Of a DNA stretch of 64,000 bases, positions 59,849-64,000 are shown in pieces. Within the stretch, counting starts at the first letter, position 1; each line of letters starts with the position of its first letter. This DNA is from Dyadobacter psychrotolerans (GTDB lineage Bacteria > Bacteroidota > Bacteroidia > Cytophagales > Spirosomataceae), in the NCBI RefSeq assembly GCF_004349265.1, contig NZ_SMFL01000002.1:806001-870000 (forward strand), read 5' to 3'. The translations under genes and the position numbers were made by a program. The notes below the pieces were generated by a model, which saw nothing but the letters and a program-made list of their open reading frames with translations, searched no databases and had not been told where the DNA came from.

Positions 59849-60907
59849 ATGAAACAAACTATCCTAGACGCTAATGGCAAGCCGATCCAGTTAACACCGG
59901 GTCAGCAAGCGTATGCCAACAACATGCAACGCAAGCTTGAAGCTGAGTTGGGTACAGGTACAGAACTGCAAAACGCTTTGGGCGGTGATATTAGCTTCAC
60001 CACTCTGACACAGGTTCAATCCCGTATCATTCAGCAAAAGTTCTACACATTTGCCCCTGCTGACTACGTGCCTATCCGCGTAGGCTCCGGTGACTATGCT
60101 ACAAACCTTCTGACATACAAAGAGTATGCAATTGCTGGTGGCTTTGAGACTGGTCTTATCAATGATGGTTCAAGCATGGCCCGTTTGGCCGATGTTGACG
60201 CTGGTATTGATTCCCAGTTGGTTCCAGTCGTTGGTTGGGCCAAAACAATTACCTACTCCCTGCCACAGCTTGCTTTCGCTTCCCGCCTAAGCCAAGGCAA
60301 CTGGGATTTGGTAGAAGCCAAAGAACGCGCCCGTAAGCGTGATTGGGATTTGGGTATCCAGCGTGTAGCATTCCTAGGATTGCCAAGCAACCCCGGTATC
60401 AATGGTCTTTTGACTATGCCGAACATCACAGCCAACACTTCAGCTATGACAATTCGTCTAAGCTCGATGACTGCGGCTCAATTGGCTGCTTTGCCGGGTA
60501 CTTTGCTGAGCGCATACCAAACACAATCAAACTACACAGCCTATCCTGACCGTTTTGTCATTCCACAAAGTGACTTTAATGGCTTGGCTGCACCAACGAA
60601 CCCAGACTTCCCAATGGTCACACGTTTGACACAGTTGGAAACAGCGTTCCGCGCAGTAACGATGAACCCTAACTTCAAAATCTTGCCATCTCCTTACGGC
60701 GATCAGGCATTGAATGGCTTGGGCAAAAACCGTTACATCCTGTACCGTTATGACATGGATACATTGCGTATGGACGTTCCTGTTGATTACACCCCGACTG
60801 CTTTGGGTTCAATCAATGGCTTCCAGTTCCAGAACGTGGCCCACGCTCGTTTCACAGGTGTTAATGCGTTCCGTGAACGTGAAATCCTGTATTTCGACTT
60901 CACTTAA
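59849..60907 (+). CDS. Major capsid protein (DUF2184)
   Basis: 352 residues. YVPIRVGSGDYATNLLTYKE, GWAKTITYSLPQLAFASRLS, AKERARKRDWDLGIQRVAFL and NPNFKILPSPYGDQALNG are DUF2184 hallmarks. HK97-fold coat protein of this phage type. Confidence 0.9.
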   Translation: MKQTILDANGKPIQLTPGQQAYANNMQRKLEAELGTGTELQNALGGDISFTTLTQVQSRIIQQKFYTFAPADYVPIRVGSGDYATNLLTYKEYAIAGGFETGLINDGSSMARLADVDAGIDSQLVPVVGWAKTITYSLPQLAFASRLSQGNWDLVEAKERARKRDWDLGIQRVAFLGLPSNPGINGLLTMPNITANTSAMTIRLSSMTAAQLAALPGTLLSAYQTQSNYTAYPDRFVIPQSDFNGLAAPTNPDFPMVTRLTQLETAFRAVTMNPNFKILPSPYGDQALNGLGKNRYILYRYDMDTLRMDVPVDYTPTALGSINGFQFQNVAHARFTGVNAFREREILYFDFT

Positions 60908-60922
60908 ACCTTGGAGATAACC

Positions 60923-61258
60923 ATGACTGCAAAACTACTCAACAAGGGCCAGCGCATCTTTCAGATTGAGGGCGGTGACTTCGCTCCAAATGAAGTTGTG
61001 TCTGTTTCCAAAGAATTGGCTGCAAAGCTTGTGTCAATGTATCCTGATGAGATTTATGATCTTGAAGCACATGCAAAAGACATGTCTGACAAGGCAAAAG
61101 ACTTGGCAACTACTGAGCCGAAATCTCTTGAAACCTCAAAAGAGACAGAGACCGCTGCTGAGAAAAAAGCTCGTTTGAAAGCTGAAAAGGACGCTGCTGA
61201 TGCCGCTGCCGAAGCTGCTACAAAAGAGACAGAGACCGCTGCCAAAAAAACTAAATAA
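60923..61258 (+). CDS. Small head-associated protein with repeated charged tail
   Basis: 111 residues from ATG 60,923 (GGAG upstream). N-terminal part IFQIEGGDFAPNEVVSVSKE resembles head-tail connector helper proteins. The C-terminus is a Lys/Glu/Ala-rich coil with a repeated KETETAA unit encoded by two 22-bp direct repeats. Unknown role. Confidence 0.6.
   Translation: MTAKLLNKGQRIFQIEGGDFAPNEVVSVSKELAAKLVSMYPDEIYDLEAHAKDMSDKAKDLATTEPKSLETSKETETAAEKKARLKAEKDAADAAAEAATKETETAAKKTK
61137..61242 (+). repeat. Pair of 22-bp direct repeats inside the gene at 60,923
   Basis: The same 22 bases (beginning CAAAAGAGACAGAG) occur at 61,137-61,158 and 61,221-61,242, 84 bp (28 codons) apart, in the same frame, encoding KETETAA twice. 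Sign of recent internal duplication. Confidence 0.8.
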
Positions 61259-62372
<1,114 letters not shown>

Positions 62373-62376
<4 letters not shown>

Positions 62377-62744
62377 AAAAGCTAAGTCAGTTGTCCGGTA
62401 TGCCACAAATGAAAGCCGCCTTTACCGGGTGGACACAGAAAATCACATTCAAACTGATAACCCAGACCGTTGTTGATGGCTTTGTCGTGGACAGTGAAAA
62501 GACCGTTGTTTTTAACGGTACTATCCAACCTTTAAGTGCCGAGGAAGTTATCCTGAAACCAGAGGGTCAACGCTTCTGGGAGTGGCTGGACGTACATGTA
62601 ATGGGCACGACAGTTCCTTTGCGAAACAATGACCGTGTAAGCTATAACGGCACCCTTTACAAAGTGATGGCATCGAAAGATTACAGCCTGAACAATTACA
62701 TGGAATTTCATATAGTCCGCGATTACGAGGCTGGCAATGAATAG
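62373..62744 (+). CDS. Head-closure-like protein
   Basis: 123 residues, ATGA overlap. FNGTIQPLSAEEVILKPEGQ and LDVHVMGTTVPLRNNDRVSY with YNGTLYKVMASKDYS give the small beta-barrel of head-closure or connector proteins. Assigned mainly by pattern and order. Confidence 0.68.
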
Positions 62745-63297
62745 CCTTGCCGAGCAAATCATCATTAATATTCTAACGGCTGAAATGGGTTTAACTGCCG
62801 ATCAAATTTGGATACGCGACCAAAACAAAGTCATGCCCAAGGATAAAAAACTGTATGTCATTGTCGGGATGGTAGATTCACAACCGTTCTCAATTACGCG
62901 TGAGACCTATTCCGTTCCCGCTGGTATGATGGAAGTTCAAAAGGTCATCACCCGCGAGAATATACAGATTGACATTCTTTCCCGTGACACATCGGCCATT
63001 CTTCGCCGTTACGAAATACTTGCCGCTTTGAAGTCCATTTATTCCCAGCAACAACAGGAACTGAACAGCTTTAAAATCTATGGTTTGCCCATGAGTTTCG
63101 TTAATTCAAGCGATGCCGAGGGAAGCAGCCAACTGAACAGATTTTCTGTAGTAATCCCTTGCCACATCTGGTATCGTAAGGAAAAATTACTTACCGGATA
63201 CGACTACTACAATGATTTCGATACCCGCGTTGATGACGATAAATCCATCGAAACACCAACTGGTATCATTGAGTTTAATATAACAGAGGACGCTTAA
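62737..63297 (+). CDS. Tail-terminator-like protein (LIC_12616 family-like)
   Basis: 186 residues. INILTAEMGLTADQIWIRDQ, VITRENIQIDILSRDTSAIL and RRYEILAALKSIYSQQQQE match the tail-terminator slot before a DUF3383 sheath gene. Overlaps the previous gene by 8 nt. Confidence 0.72.
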   Translation: MNSLAEQIIINILTAEMGLTADQIWIRDQNKVMPKDKKLYVIVGMVDSQPFSITRETYSVPAGMMEVQKVITRENIQIDILSRDTSAILRRYEILAALKSIYSQQQQELNSFKIYGLPMSFVNSSDAEGSSQLNRFSVVIPCHIWYRKEKLLTGYDYYNDFDTRVDDDKSIETPTGIIEFNITEDA

Positions 63298-63298
63298 A

Positions 63299-64000
63299 AT
63301 GGCCGGAGAAATCCCAGTACAGAATATCATTAACGTATCCATTACGAATACCCCTTCCGGTCTGACAGAAAAGAATGTCAATAGCTTGGCATTGTTCACG
63401 ACAGAGCAGCCAGCCAATCCGGGTACTTTCGGAAGCTATGGGATTTACATTAATCCATCACAGGTTGCCACTGATTTTGGTACAGCCAGCGTTACGGCTC
63501 AAATGGCAAATGCAGTATTTGCACAGTCTCCCAATTTGCGTACAGGTAATGGCCGTCTGGTTATTCTTCCTTTATTGGCCTCTGTCTCTGCTACCGCTGG
63601 GAAGTTTACAACAACTGCCATCAATGCGAACATTGCCAACTTTGCCGCTGTTTCAAACGGTGATGTGAGAGTAACAATCAATACGATTGCTTACAACCTT
63701 TTGGGAATGAACTTCACAGGCGTTCAAACGCTTGCCGACATTGCCGCCGTTATTCAGGCAAAGCTTCCGTTTGGTATCGTCACAGCCGTTGGTAACACGC
63801 TTGTCTTCAGCAGCAAAAAGGTTGGTACGACTTCAACAGTTGCTCTTGCGGCTGCCACTGGTGGTACTGGTACAAGCTTAATCACAGCCACATATCTAAA
63901 CTCCACGGCAGGTGCTGCTCTTGCTGGTGTGAATGCATCCGGTGAAACAATCACCGCAGCTATCGCCCGTACAAGCGGTTCAGTGGCTTATGTCGGTGTA
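63299..64000 (+). CDS. Tail-sheath-like protein (DUF3383), 3' end outside the window
   Basis: At least 234 residues, cut by the window edge. GEIPVQNIINVSITNTPSGL, NVNSLALFTTEQPANPGTFG and SYGIYINPSQVATDFGTASV identify DUF3383, sheath-like proteins of contractile-tailed phages. It implies a myovirus-type tail; tube, tape measure, baseplate and lysis genes should follow. Confidence 0.85.
   Translation, partial: MAGEIPVQNIINVSITNTPSGLTEKNVNSLALFTTEQPANPGTFGSYGIYINPSQVATDFGTASVTAQMANAVFAQSPNLRTGNGRLVILPLLASVSATAGKFTTTAINANIANFAAVSNGDVRVTINTIAYNLLGMNFTGVQTLADIAAVIQAKLPFGIVTAVGNTLVFSSKKVGTTSTVALAAATGGTGTSLITATYLNSTAGAALAGVNASGETITAAIARTSGSVAYVGV

Overview
The left part of the window (about 1-34,790) is ordinary chromosome of a Bacteroidota bacterium, probably of the Cytophagales (Dyadobacter- or Spirosoma-like; this is inference from gene content and not a database match). 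It has a gliding-motility/type IX secretion C-terminal domain protein, a metalloprotease with a type IX sorting tail, many host genes with no Shine-Dalgarno sequence, several TTG starts, and housekeeping genes in Bacteroidota style (DnaB, PhoH, Tex, RlmD, HolA, ComEC, SlyD-like FKBP, AcpH, MsbA-like ABC exporter). Small accessory groups sit between them: a WYL regulator/FMN reductase pair, a luciferase-like flavin enzyme, an Rrf2 regulator with its own palindromic operator followed by an NmrA-like oxidoreductase, a frameshifted DoxX gene and several SRPBCC proteins. Convergent genes are mostly separated by strong hairpin terminators.

At 34,792-34,835 lies the 3' half of a tRNA-Met (CAT) gene without its 5' half, followed by 10-bp iterons and a tyrosine integrase. 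This is the left attachment site of a prophage whose right end, with the rebuilt tRNA, lies beyond the window. The prophage reads as: integrase, excisionase-like HTH protein and two small genes (35.0-37.1 kb); a leftward recombination/replication block with ArdC, an HNH-like protein, Gp157, NinB, SSB, a short sliding-clamp-like protein and a Rad52/ERF-type annealing protein (37.0-41.3 kb); a rightward RHH/VRR-NUC operon (41.3-42.0); a regulatory gap with palindromes and a 40-residue hydrophobic peptide (42.0-42.7); a leftward TIR-domain cassette (42.7-44.0); a rightward DUF1376/helicase-loader/HNH operon (44.2-46.0); three leftward small genes with C-terminal membrane anchors (46.3-47.3); a tRNA-like element (47.6-47.7); a rightward operon of Lar-like and DUF551 proteins (48.2-50.3); two leftward membrane-protein genes (50.3-51.7); and the late operon (51.9-64.0 and on): small and large terminase, DUF1073 portal, head fibre, Imm-like immunity protein, SPP1 gp7-like protein, DUF2213 protease with a nested scaffold, decoration protein, DUF2184 capsid, DUF4054, HK97-gp10-like, head closure, tail terminator and a DUF3383 tail-sheath-like protein. 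That last protein suggests a contractile (myovirus-type) tail.

The most striking observation is that the prophage backbone from about 37 kb rightward uses strong Shine-Dalgarno sequences and sigma70-type promoters (for example TTCGCA-17 bp-TGATATAAT before the portal gene), which Bacteroidota do not normally use. The integrase module and most cargo genes on the opposite strand (TIR pair, membrane-anchored trio, two membrane proteins) lack them and look host-like. This suggests a mosaic phage with a backbone of proteobacterial type and a Bacteroidota integration/cargo layer, or, less excitingly, an assembly chimera; reads across 37.0 kb would decide. The TIR-domain protein with an uncharacterised N-terminal helical domain and its unknown partner is the best candidate for an undescribed defence or exclusion system.
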